Positions 17,961 to 26,486 of a DNA stretch of 56,758 nt are shown piece by piece. The position numbers and the translations under genes were made by a program. The notes under the pieces are model-generated. The model did no database searches, was not told where the DNA came from, and saw only the letters and a list, made by a program, of their open reading frames with translations. This DNA is from Pedosphaera sp. (GTDB lineage: Bacteria > Verrucomicrobiota > Verrucomicrobiia > Limisphaerales > AAA164-E04), in the NCBI GenBank assembly GCA_002690655.1, contig NZFL01000008.1:32932-89689 (forward strand), read 5' to 3'. Position 1 is the first letter of the stretch, and every line of letters begins with the position of its first letter.

Positions 17961-18272
17961 TCAGTTGCCTCCATTTTTCGCGAGCCGCTTCAGGTAGTCG
18001 AAACTGTATAATCCTGTGCGGTGCCCGTCACTAAAATCAAATCTTATAGCGTAGCCGCCAATAGGGGTCCAGCCAATGACCTTCACTCCAGGGAACTCAG
18101 TTTGACTTGACGCTCCGTGGATGTTTCCAAAAAGATCAGGCTCTCCTTTATTTTCTGCACTGGGAGAAGCGGCCCTGAGTTGTTCCATGTTGAAAAAGTT
18201 TTCTGATCCATCGTTCCACTTGATCGCTACTTCGTTTCCGATCAAATCGAGTTGTTCTGGTTTCAATTGCAT
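17961..18272 (-). CDS. DUF971 (gamma-butyrobetaine hydroxylase-like N-terminal) protein
   Basis: This 103-residue small protein has the DUF971 pattern: 'AIKWNDGSENFFNMEQLRAASP' (in part: IKWNDGSENFFNMEQLRAASP shortened) early and 'GGYAIRFDFSDGHRTGLYSFDYLKRL' (in part: FDFSDGHRTGLYSFDYLKRL) at the end. In eukaryotes this domain forms the N-terminus of BBOX1; in bacteria it is a stand-alone protein, often near Fe-S genes. The cysteines often seen after the LR motif ('CPCA' type) are absent here (ASPSA). It converges on nadE. Confidence 0.8.
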   Translation of the reverse strand: MQLKPEQLDLIGNEVAIKWNDGSENFFNMEQLRAASPSAENKGEPDLFGNIHGASSQTEFPGVKVIGWTPIGGYAIRFDFSDGHRTGLYSFDYLKRLAKNGGN

Positions 18273-18447
18273 GATTTCGTCAGGAGAAGCATGTCACTCT
18301 GCTTTCGGGTTTGCAAGTTAGGGGACGATAAAATACTTCCAAGCGATCTCAAAAAGGTGAGGCCGGGGTTTCTGTGAAGATTTTTCCATGGTGGGGGCTC
18401 TATCGGAGATGGAAACGGAATCTTGAAGTATGAAATAACCAAAAATA

Positions 18448-18475
18448 TTGATAGTTGGGACCGACCCCATATGTT
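18448..18475 (+). promoter_or_regulatory. Possible sigma70-type promoter upstream of the SGNH/TPR gene
   Basis: TTGATA at 18448-18453 is separated by 16 bases from TATGTT at 18470-18475, about 45 bases before the ATG at 18521. Spacing and position are reasonable, but both boxes are imperfect and nothing else supports it. Confidence 0.25.
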
Positions 18476-18520
18476 TTTTTTGGCGGTTTCGAGGTATTTT
18501 GATAATCTTTGAATCAGAAG

Positions 18521-20329
18521 ATGAATCAACAAGAGCTTCCATCCGGTCAGCCCATCAAAGCTTCCTTGAGTGTATTCAAGCGTGTGTTGTTTTCCTTGAT
18601 AGCTGTTGCACTAGCTTTGGGCTTGCTCGAAGCAGGACTTGCCTTGATTGGTATTCAGCCTGAATCCTATTTGCCCGATCCCTATGTCGGTTTTGAATCG
18701 ACCTCAAGTTTGTTTGTTGAAACTAGGTCTTCGGAAGGTAAGGTTTATCTCCAAACCGCAAAGAACCGCCTTCAGTTGTTCAACGATCAAAAATTCCCTT
18801 TGATCAAGGAGAAGGGAACAATCCGTATTTTTTCCTTGGGAGGTTCCACTACCTTTGGGCGGCCTTACAAGGACGATACTTCGTTTAACGGTTGGATGAG
18901 GGCTTATCTAAGGGAATTAGCGCCTGATCAGGAATTTGAAGTGATCAATGCGGGAGGCGTCAGTTACGCAAGTTATCGGGTGGCTAAATTAATGGAAGAG
19001 TTGATTCAATATGCACCCGATATTTTTGTCATTTATACCGGGCACAATGAATTCCTTGAAGAGCGGATCTACGGCAAGGTCCCCAAGGTCCCAAGGTCAC
19101 TGAAAGGTTTAACCCGCTTGGCAAGAAATTTCCGGTCGGCAAGCCTGATCAAAAAGACCGTTTCTCCACTGACTTCAGCAGGAAAGGAAGACGCCAAAGC
19201 CTCCAGGTTACTCAAGGGAGAAGTAGATGCGCTCCTGGATAACTCGGTTGGGCCGAACGTTTATACAAGAGACAAAGAAGCTCAAGCACGTGCGATGGAG
19301 CACTACCGGTTCAATCTCCTCAGAATGGTTGATATGGCCGAATCGGTGGGTGCGCATGTCATGCTGGTCACCCCTTCAGACAACTTGAGAGATGTCTCAC
19401 CGTTCAAAAGTGACTTCAATGAGAAGCTGTCACTCGAACAACGGAAGTTATGGAAACAATACTACGATCAGGCTCGTCAGGCTTATGCTGAGCAAAATGC
19501 CGAGTTGGCGTTACAATCAATCGCTGCAGCAGAAGCGATTGATGCGCTCCCTGCATCACTGCATTTTGTAAAGGGGCGCATATTTGAAGCCATTGGAAAA
19601 ATGGATGAGGCTGTAAAATCATATAAGCGTGCTCGGGATGAAGACGTATGTCCCCTCAGAGCCCTGAGCCCAGTTCAGTCGATTCTAGCTGATGTGGTCT
19701 CAGACACCGAAGTTCCCTTGGTAGACTTTGTGGCTTTGCAGTCACGATTATCCAGAAATGGAATTCCGGGATCAGACGTCTTTCTTGATCATGTTCATCC
19801 CACCATAGAATCACATCGCCTGCTCGCTCTTGAACTCCTTGGGACCATGGACCGAAATAACTGGATCAATCTGAAGGAGGAAGGTCTCCTTGTCGCGAAG
19901 GTTACCAAGTCCGTCATGGATGGGGTGGACAGGGCGGAGCATGCCTTTGCCATGATGAATCTGGCAAAAGTCCTGGGGTGGGCGGGCAAGCGTCAGGAGG
20001 CTTATGATGCCAGCAAGAAATCGGTTGAGTTAAATTCCAAATCTCCCAACGGACAATTTCAAGCAGGCTTGGCAGCTTTTCTGGCGGACAAATTGGACGA
20101 GGCGATGATGCATTACCGTCATGCCTTGCGCCTGGATCCGTCGCACTCTGATGCACATTGCAACTTGGGAGGACTACTCGAAGACAATGGAGAAATTGAG
20201 TCTGCCGTCCATCATTTTGAGAAAGCTCTACTGCATGGAGGGGAGCATGGTCGAGAGCGTAACAAGCAAAACCTCGCCAATGCACTGAAGAAAATGGATC
20301 AGAAAAATCCCAATTCAATATCCAACTGA
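18521..20329 (+). CDS. SGNH-hydrolase-like protein with C-terminal TPR repeats
   Basis: The start is ATG 18521; the frame also opens at TTG 18509. A membrane segment near residues 20-45 ('FSLIAVALALGLLEAGLALIG') anchors the protein. SGNH motifs follow: block I 'FSLGGSTTFG' with the nucleophile-position Ser, 'INAGGVSYASYR' (Gly), 'IYTGHNEF' (Asn) and, late in the domain, 'FLDHVHPT' (Asp and His). TPR-like helices lie both inside (about 310-370, 'LALQSIAAAEAID') and at the C-terminus ('AFLADKLDEAMMHYRHALRLDP' in part, 'NLGGLLEDNGEIESAVHHFEKAL'). Members may act as esterases on cell-surface glycans. The substrate is unknown. Confidence 0.8.
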   Translation: MNQQELPSGQPIKASLSVFKRVLFSLIAVALALGLLEAGLALIGIQPESYLPDPYVGFESTSSLFVETRSSEGKVYLQTAKNRLQLFNDQKFPLIKEKGTIRIFSLGGSTTFGRPYKDDTSFNGWMRAYLRELAPDQEFEVINAGGVSYASYRVAKLMEELIQYAPDIFVIYTGHNEFLEERIYGKVPKVPRSLKGLTRLARNFRSASLIKKTVSPLTSAGKEDAKASRLLKGEVDALLDNSVGPNVYTRDKEAQARAMEHYRFNLLRMVDMAESVGAHVMLVTPSDNLRDVSPFKSDFNEKLSLEQRKLWKQYYDQARQAYAEQNAELALQSIAAAEAIDALPASLHFVKGRIFEAIGKMDEAVKSYKRARDEDVCPLRALSPVQSILADVVSDTEVPLVDFVALQSRLSRNGIPGSDVFLDHVHPTIESHRLLALELLGTMDRNNWINLKEEGLLVAKVTKSVMDGVDRAEHAFAMMNLAKVLGWAGKRQEAYDASKKSVELNSKSPNGQFQAGLAAFLADKLDEAMMHYRHALRLDPSHSDAHCNLGGLLEDNGEIESAVHHFEKALLHGGEHGRERNKQNLANALKKMDQKNPNSISN

Positions 20330-20595
20330 AGGCCCTGTTTTTTTTCAATTTGAAACGATGCAGCCCGTTTAAATCTCCGTTCCATAATAAAATAAATTTT
20401 TAGGCTTGCGTTACTTAGTTGTGCCCCCTATGAATTTTCCTCCGCAGAGAGTTGCTCGTTTCAAAATCCTCGTTCATTCCCTGCACTATCTGGAGCTAAG
20501 TGCCCCTGATTGATTGCTGCAATTAATTGACAGCACATTTTCCTCAGAGTCCGGTGGGTGGAGAAGAATGTTGTTCACCGGACCCTAATATATAC

Positions 20596-22014
20596 ATGAG
20601 ACCATACAATAATGGGGAACGGAATCACAGCCGCTCCTCCAGCCAAAACGCGTTCAAGACACCAGGTTCAAACAATCCTGATACATCAATAGAAACATCG
20701 GATGCCCCTGAAGTGGACACATTGAAAAATGCGGATCCTGTTTTTGGAATGTTATTGCCCGAAATCAAGCGAGCCCTGAAAAAACAAGCTTACACAAAAC
20801 CTACTGAGATTCAGCGCCAATGCATTCCCCCGCTGCTTGACGGTTGCGATCTACTGGGAAGCGCGCAAACTGGCACAGGGAAAACTGCAGCCTTTACCTT
20901 GCCGTTGCTTCAATATGTCGCCAGTCACCCCAAACCTTATCGCAGCAAGAATGCACGCGTGCTTATTCTGGCGCCTACCCGAGAACTGGCGATTCAAATC
21001 AGGGAAAGTATTCAAACTTACGGTGCTTATCTCAGTATCCGAGACACGGTTGTTTATGGAGGGGTAAGTCAGCGCCCGCAGGAGAAAGACATGCGCAGGG
21101 GCGTTGACTTTTTGGTAGCAACTCCAGGTCGATTGATGGATCTTGTTGGCCAGGGAGTCATTCGACTGGATACCATTGAAGCGCTGGTCCTTGATGAAGC
21201 GGATCGCATGCTCGATATGGGTTTCATTCATGATATCAGGCGCATCATGGCATTGCTGCCAAAGAAGCGCCAATCCCTCTTTTTCTCCGCGACCATTTCC
21301 AGGGAAATTAAAAAACTCTCTGAAGAGTTGCTCTCAAATCCGGTTTCGGTTGCTATTGCCCCAAAGGAGCCGACGGTAGACAGGATTAATCAAAAGGTCT
21401 TTTTTGTTGATAACAAAAAGAAATATTCACTGTTATTATCCTTGTTGGAAGAACGTGAGACCAAGAAAGTGATCATTTTCACTCAAATGAAACACACAGC
21501 CAATAAATTGGCTGAGAAACTCGGTAAGTCAGGAGTGCGATCGTCCGCTATTCACGGCAATAAGAGTCAAACGGCTCGGATGAAAGCATTGGATGGTTTC
21601 AGGTCTGGAAGGTTGCGGGTACTGGTGGCTACCGACGTAGCCGCGAGAGGCATTGATGTAGATGGAATCACGCATGTGATCAACTACCAATTGCCCAAAG
21701 AACCCGAGACTTATGTCCATCGTATTGGGAGAACAGCCAGGGCCGAGAAAGACGGAGCAGCTCTGTCGTTCTGTTCTGCAGATGAGCGGGGACTGCTGAT
21801 GGGAATTGAGCGAATGATTCGAAAGTCCATTGATGCTGATCACGACCATCCTTTTCATTGTCCAATCGCAGCTCGGCCGGCACCCTCAAATAAAGCCAAA
21901 GCTGGCAATTCGAGTAACACTCGTTCAGGAGGAAGACGCCCCAAATCTGGCCCAAGATCTTGGCGGAATACGAACAATGACCGCAGGGGGGGATCGAGAT
22001 TCAGGGCGGCATAG
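20596..22014 (+). CDS. DEAD-box RNA helicase (RhlE-like)
   Basis: The start is taken as ATG 20596; TTG 20527 is an alternative in the same frame. The ~472-residue protein shows all DEAD-box motifs in order: Q motif ('YTKPTEIQRQCIPP'), motif I 'AQTGTGKT', Ia 'PTRELAIQ', Ib 'TPGRL', II 'DEAD', III 'SAT', IV 'VIIFTQ', V 'ATDVAARGIDV' and VI 'HRIGRTAR'. The tail from ~420 is basic, low in complexity and rich in Gly, Ser, Arg and Asn, typical of RNA-binding tails. It remodels RNA, for example during ribosome assembly or cold adaptation. A strong terminator follows at 22040. Confidence 0.95.
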   Translation: MRPYNNGERNHSRSSSQNAFKTPGSNNPDTSIETSDAPEVDTLKNADPVFGMLLPEIKRALKKQAYTKPTEIQRQCIPPLLDGCDLLGSAQTGTGKTAAFTLPLLQYVASHPKPYRSKNARVLILAPTRELAIQIRESIQTYGAYLSIRDTVVYGGVSQRPQEKDMRRGVDFLVATPGRLMDLVGQGVIRLDTIEALVLDEADRMLDMGFIHDIRRIMALLPKKRQSLFFSATISREIKKLSEELLSNPVSVAIAPKEPTVDRINQKVFFVDNKKKYSLLLSLLEERETKKVIIFTQMKHTANKLAEKLGKSGVRSSAIHGNKSQTARMKALDGFRSGRLRVLVATDVAARGIDVDGITHVINYQLPKEPETYVHRIGRTARAEKDGAALSFCSADERGLLMGIERMIRKSIDADHDHPFHCPIAARPAPSNKAKAGNSSNTRSGGRRPKSGPRSWRNTNNDRRGGSRFRAA

Positions 22015-22039
22015 CGTCACAAAAACTTGTTATTTTTCG

Positions 22040-22087
22040 CACCTTGCCATTTGATGTTCCTTTCAAATGGCAAGGTGTTTTGTTTTG
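22040..22087 (+). terminator. Strong intrinsic terminator after the helicase gene
   Basis: A perfect 15-bp stem, CACCTTGCCATTTGA (22040-22054) with TCAAATGGCAAGGTG (22063-22077), closes an 8-base loop. It is followed by TTTTGTTTTG. It lies 26 bases past the stop and separates the helicase from the epimerase gene. Confidence 0.93.
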
Positions 22088-22155
22088 TGCGCTCACTCTC
22101 TCTTTTTCTTTGAGTGGTGACATCTTCAAAAGGCCTGGCAAACGATTTTAAATTT

Positions 22156-23406
22156 ATGTTGAAGTTAGAAAAATATTCCATTGGTGTTGGAGATCGCTTT
22201 GCTCATCAGGCAAAAGCACAATTGAACGCGTGCCAGTTATTGTTAAACGAAGGCGTGGAGGTTGCGCCTGTGTGGAATAAGTCCAATCGCGAGCACAGCT
22301 TTATTGGCTCCGAGCCTGCTTCAGTAATGGACGCAGCCGAGCAAGCGGTATCTTCTCTCGGCTGGAAAAATGGCTGGCATGTCGATGCAGATCACATCGG
22401 AATCAAAACCGTGGACCGATTCCTTCCGCATTCTGACTTTTTTACGATTGATGTTGCCGACTTCATTGGTCAGGAAACTCCAGCAGAGACCGTCGAAAGT
22501 TTCATAGAACGGCATCCGGAACTGGTGGGTTCCATTGCGATTGAGGATGTGGATGAGCCGCTTGATATCAGTCGGGAAGAAGTGCAGCGTGTCGCCAAAC
22601 AATACCTGCTTGCGGTCAGGGAAGCCGGTAATGTCTATCGCTACATTCTGGACAAGCGCAAAGCCGATGATTTTATTGCTGAGATCTCCATGGATGAGAC
22701 AGATGCCCCGCAAACCCCTCCTGAATTGTTGATCATTCTTGCGGCCATTGCTGATGAAGGTATTCCGGCTCAAACCATCGCTCCGAAGTTTACCGGTCGT
22801 TTTAACAAAGGGGTGGATTACGTGGGGGATCTTGCACAATTCGAAAAGGAATTTAATGATGATCTTGCAGTAATCGCCTTTGCCATAGAAAAGTATGGCC
22901 TTCCTGAAAATTTGAAATTGAGTGTGCACAGTGGAAGTGACAAGTTCAGCCTCTACCCCATCATTCGAAAAGCACTGCAGAGAACAGGAGCCGGGGTCCA
23001 TTTGAAAACAGCAGGAACAACTTGGCTGGAAGAGATGATCGGATTATCCGAAGCAGGAGGCGATGGTTTGTTGCTTGCCAAGGAAATCTACGGATATGCA
23101 CTGGAAAATGTCGACTCACTTTGTGAGCCCTATGCTTCGGTGATTGATATCGATCGATCCAGACTTCCTTCGATTGAGACAGTCAATGCCTGGACAGGAG
23201 AACAGTTGGCAAATGCCCTGAGACACATACAAGGCCATCCTGATTTCAATGATAATGTGCGTCAACTGATTCACATTTCCTTCAAGGTGGCAGCCCAGAC
23301 GGGGGATCGATATTTGAATTTGCTGAAGGCGAATGAGGAGATTGTAGGGAAAAATGTGACAGAAAATATATACGAGCGCCACCTCAAGCCACTCTTTCTA
23401 GGGTAA
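22156..23406 (+). CDS. uxaE: Tagaturonate epimerase, UxaE family
   Basis: The start is ATG 22156 (MLKLEKYSIGVGDRF), chosen over GTG 22114 because family members begin here. The 416-residue protein shows UxaE blocks: 'YSIGVGDRFAHQAKAQL', 'WNKSNREH', 'WHVDADHIG', 'IAPKFTGRFNKGVDYVGD' (in part: PKFTGRFNKGVDYVG) and 'LSVHSGSDKFSLYP'. These include likely metal ligands His/Asp in 'DADHIG' and 'HSGSDKF'. UxaE converts D-tagaturonate to D-fructuronate, linking galacturonate and glucuronate breakdown. A sulfatase gene starts 52 bases downstream on the same strand, suggesting co-expression for sulfated uronate-containing glycans. Confidence 0.88.
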   Translation: MLKLEKYSIGVGDRFAHQAKAQLNACQLLLNEGVEVAPVWNKSNREHSFIGSEPASVMDAAEQAVSSLGWKNGWHVDADHIGIKTVDRFLPHSDFFTIDVADFIGQETPAETVESFIERHPELVGSIAIEDVDEPLDISREEVQRVAKQYLLAVREAGNVYRYILDKRKADDFIAEISMDETDAPQTPPELLIILAAIADEGIPAQTIAPKFTGRFNKGVDYVGDLAQFEKEFNDDLAVIAFAIEKYGLPENLKLSVHSGSDKFSLYPIIRKALQRTGAGVHLKTAGTTWLEEMIGLSEAGGDGLLLAKEIYGYALENVDSLCEPYASVIDIDRSRLPSIETVNAWTGEQLANALRHIQGHPDFNDNVRQLIHISFKVAAQTGDRYLNLLKANEEIVGKNVTENIYERHLKPLFLG

Positions 23407-23458
23407 GTTCTCAGTGGTGACAGAACATGCCCTGCAAATGTTCGTATTGCAAAATCAG

Positions 23459-25141
23459 ATGATGAAATATCTATTCACTCTGGCGGTGTCACTCACAGCA
23501 GCGATGTGCCAAGTCCACGGCAGGGTATCTTCTCCCAATATCCTGTTCATCATGTCTGATGATCATACGGCACAAGCGATAGGAACGTACGCGACAGTAT
23601 TAAAGGATCTCAATCCCACACCGACAATAGACTCCTTGGCTGAGGAGGGGATTGTTTTTGAGAACGCTTTTTGCGTCAATGCTATTTGCACTCCAAGCCG
23701 GGCCTGTATCATTACTGGTCAATACCCTCACGTGAATGGGGTATTTGATTTGGGTGGCCATATCAAACCAGCGCGTCAGACATTGCCTGTTCTGATGAGG
23801 CAAGCAGGATACCAGACAGCGATCATCGGCAAGTGGCACCTGAAGCAGGAGCCAAATTTTGACTACTATAAAGTCCTCCCTCGTCAGGGGAAATATAACG
23901 ATCCTGAATTCAGAGTGAGGGGGGCGGAATCGTGGCCCAACAATGTGGTGACCCATGAAGGGCAACACTCTTCAGATGCGATCACGGATTCCACGCTTGA
24001 CTGGTTCAAAAATGAGCGTAACCCGAACACACCGTTTTTTGTCTGTCATCAGTTTAAAGCGCCACATGATTTCTTTGAAAATGCCAAACGATACCAATCT
24101 TATCTGGCCGACGTTGCAATCCCTGAACCTGAGACACTTTATGATGTGCCTGCATCCTTTGGCTCTCTTGCCACGCGTGGTCATGAGGATGAGTTGATGC
24201 CTCACATTGGGACCTCCATTGGTAAACGCAATCCACGTCGCTCCTATGCGGTTGATTTGAAGAAGAGGTTTCCAGAGGAATTTCCATTGAATTATAATGT
24301 AGAAACGATGAGTGAGCGTGAAACAACGCGACTCGCCTATCAGGCGTACCTTAAAAAATATCTACGTTGTGTCAAAGGTGTGGATGATAATCTTTGTCGC
24401 CTGTTTGATTACCTCAAAGCTGAGGGACTCTATGATAATACCGTCATTATCTACACCGGAGATCAAGGTTTTTGGCTGGGAGAGAATGATTATCAGGACA
24501 AACGCTGGGCCTATGATCCGTCCATGCGCATGCCGCTCATCGTAAGATATCCGAAATCCATTCCTGCTGGTAAGCGTAGTGATGCCATCATTGAAAATAT
24601 CGACTTTCCAGCCATGATGCTGGATTTCGCCGGCATGGAGTTGCCTGCAACCATGCAGGGACGCTCCTTCAAAATGATCTGCGAAAGTGGAGGTAAAGAA
24701 TCACAAGGATGGAAAAAGGCTGCTTACTATCGTTATTGGATGCACATGGCCCATCATGACAATCCGGGTGAAATGGCCATTCGCACCAAAAAACATAAAC
24801 TGATTTTCTTTTATGGCTGTGACTACAATGGTGGCAATCAAACGCCGCCGGCCTGGGAGCTGTATGATTTGGAACAGGATCCCAGCGAACTCAGCAACGT
24901 TTATGATCACCCTGCCTATCGTCAGATTCGTGATGACTTGAAAAAGCAATTTGCTGCCTTGAGACAACATGTGGGGGATGATGGAAGCCACTATCCTGAA
25001 TGCGAAAAAGTTGTTCAGGAATTCTGGGATTATGATTCAGATGATCGTGAAAAAGCGATTCAACTTTCACGGCAATTCAAAATGCGTCGCGAACAAAATA
25101 TGCGGCTTTCAGACGCCCGATCCCCTGAACAGAGAAAATAG
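23459..25141 (+). CDS. Secreted S1-type sulfatase
   Basis: The start is ATG 23459 or the adjacent 23462, giving the signal peptide MKYLFTLAVSLTAAMCQVHG. The formylglycine motif is 'CTPSRACIITG' with the Cys near residue 77. 'ILFIMSDDHTAQAIGTY' supplies the Asp pair for the metal, 'GKWHLKQEP' the later Lys/His, and 'IYTGDQGFWLGE' the C-terminal Asp. These are S1 family hallmarks. The enzyme removes sulfate esters from extracellular substrates once its Cys is oxidised by a maturase not seen in this window. The C-terminal 'WELYDLEQDPSELSNVYD' is also typical. It follows uxaE by 52 bases. Confidence 0.95.
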   Translation: MMKYLFTLAVSLTAAMCQVHGRVSSPNILFIMSDDHTAQAIGTYATVLKDLNPTPTIDSLAEEGIVFENAFCVNAICTPSRACIITGQYPHVNGVFDLGGHIKPARQTLPVLMRQAGYQTAIIGKWHLKQEPNFDYYKVLPRQGKYNDPEFRVRGAESWPNNVVTHEGQHSSDAITDSTLDWFKNERNPNTPFFVCHQFKAPHDFFENAKRYQSYLADVAIPEPETLYDVPASFGSLATRGHEDELMPHIGTSIGKRNPRRSYAVDLKKRFPEEFPLNYNVETMSERETTRLAYQAYLKKYLRCVKGVDDNLCRLFDYLKAEGLYDNTVIIYTGDQGFWLGENDYQDKRWAYDPSMRMPLIVRYPKSIPAGKRSDAIIENIDFPAMMLDFAGMELPATMQGRSFKMICESGGKESQGWKKAAYYRYWMHMAHHDNPGEMAIRTKKHKLIFFYGCDYNGGNQTPPAWELYDLEQDPSELSNVYDHPAYRQIRDDLKKQFAALRQHVGDDGSHYPECEKVVQEFWDYDSDDREKAIQLSRQFKMRREQNMRLSDARSPEQRK

Positions 25142-25464
25142 GTGTCTTGTCGTATTACCCTTACAATGTGAAAATTATTCACATGATGCATTTTGTTGAA
25201 AAAGTATGCTCATCTTTGTTCGTTTGAGCAGGTAACAGGGGAACCCAATGGTCAGGTAATGCGGCTTCTCCTCGAGCAATAGCGCCACCAGACAGTAGCA
25301 AGTGATTTGATTTTAGTTGACGGCGAGCACTCTGCGGAAATGAAACTTTTGTTCATGCATCATTCTCTCTCAGGGTCACGCCTTACAGTGAGCAACACTG
25401 CAATAACACTACGATATGGATCATCGCTTTACTGGAATGACTTACACGGCATTTCAGTGGGCAT
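25142..25464. other. Non-coding gap between convergent genes
   Basis: No gene is recognised. A 7-bp palindromic stem, ATGTGAA/TTCACAT (25166-25184, 5-base loop), lies 25 bases after the sulfatase stop. It could be a weak terminator, although no solid T-run follows. A convincing minus-strand terminator starts at 25465. Confidence 0.5.
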
Positions 25465-25495
25465 AAAAAAACCTGAGAAGCTCACGCTCCTCAGG
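25465..25495 (-). terminator. Intrinsic terminator for the prepilin-like gene
   Basis: On the minus strand, CCTGAGGAGC-GTGA-GCTTCTCAGG forms a 10-bp stem with one G-T pair and a GNRA-type loop. It is followed by seven T residues. It lies just after the stop of the prepilin-like gene (25521). Confidence 0.9.
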
Positions 25496-25520
25496 AAATT
25501 AGATTCAAATGTTTTGGGAT

Positions 25521-26366
25521 TTATCGCGTTTTACCTGGTTTCAAGGATGATGTGCGCTGTGACATCCATAAAACGTCCCTGTTATTGGGTGATGCCACAT
25601 TCAAGGCTGGAAGTTGTTTGCCAAAATTGGCTGGTTCAACAGTACGATTGTCAACCCACTTTTTGATTTCTGAGTGGCCATCGGCAAAAGCAAGTCCACA
25701 CGCTCCGTTGTGGTAGCTGGCGGGGAAATCGATGATTCTCGCCTGGCTCAAAGTACTGGCCTGCTGCATTTGGACCGCGAAGGCAGCGTCGTTGATACTG
25801 CCGGGATGCTCGTCAATCAATATCCAGGTCATCGATGGACCTGGATCAATCAGGTCTGATTCCTTGCCAAAGGTTCGATACAAGGAACCGGGTAGCCAGC
25901 TTCCGTTGTCAAAAGCCTGACTCATCGAGTTACTGCGTACCCTTGGGCGAATTTCGCCTCCAACCTTGACGTTGGCCTTGTCCGACGGGCACTTGAATAT
26001 TTTTGCACTGCTTCCCGCATAGCTGAAGAGAGGACCTTTTTCAATATGCATGGTGACATCCCAGTTTGCACGGTTACCACCATTGTAGTTGAGACTTCCT
26101 TCGATCCATGCCGGTCTTCTGTTGACGGTTCCAAGTGATGAAACAAGACCTCCCTCATTGTCACCCGCATACATGAACCAAGCGAGACCAAGCTGCTTGA
26201 GGTTATTCATGCAACTGATGCCCTGAGCTTTTGTTTTGGCCTTGCTCAAAGCTGGCAACAGCATGCCGGCGAGTATTGCAATGATTGCGATTACCACCAG
26301 AAGCTCAATGAGGGTAAATCCATTTTTGGACCTGAGCTTTCCCATCTTTTGATTGATTACTTTCAT
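25521..26366 (-). CDS. Prepilin-type cleavage/methylation protein (type II secretion pseudopilin-like), copy A
   Basis: A short basic leader (ending '...KLRSKNG') precedes '[24 protein letters not shown]'. This is the type IV prepilin signal with Glu at +5, processed by a prepilin peptidase. The body (~250 residues) carries the 'KCPSDKA' segment and ends in '[13 protein letters not shown]', the DG motif of the abundant Verrucomicrobia and Planctomycetes pseudopilin-like group. The start could be 26366 or the in-frame ATG at 26345. These genomes encode many such proteins, whose individual roles are unknown. It is divergent from the S9 fusion gene, and copy B (31310-32098) has the same position relative to the decayed second copy of that gene. 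Confidence 0.88.
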   Translation of the reverse strand: MKVINQKMGKLRSKNGFTLIELLVVIAIIAILAGMLLPALSKAKTKAQGISCMNNLKQLGLAWFMYAGDNEGGLVSSLGTVNRRPAWIEGSLNYNGGNRANWDVTMHIEKGPLFSYAGSSAKIFKCPSDKANVKVGGEIRPRVRSNSMSQAFDNGSWLPGSLYRTFGKESDLIDPGPSMTWILIDEHPGSINDAAFAVQMQQASTLSQARIIDFPASYHNGACGLAFADGHSEIKKWVDNRTVEPANFGKQLPALNVASPNNRDVLWMSQRTSSLKPGKTR

Positions 26367-26486
26367 ATCAGAATTGCTACAATGTTTCTCAACATTATTA
26401 CTAAAACAAATAACTCATGGTCGGTCACTTGTCGAGCTTATAAAAACGGACTTCTCAACTCTTTGGCTCTGAGTTATTTTGTGCCC

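Noticed and set aside
17961..18272. Considered as a broken DUF971 because the usual cysteines are missing
   Set aside because: The frame is intact, of normal length and keeps the DGH and LR blocks; many family members lack the cysteines.
25166..25184. Palindrome resembling a CRP-type operator (TGTGA...TCACA)
   Set aside because: The spacer is one base too long and it lies downstream of a gene rather than before one; at best it is a weak terminator stem.
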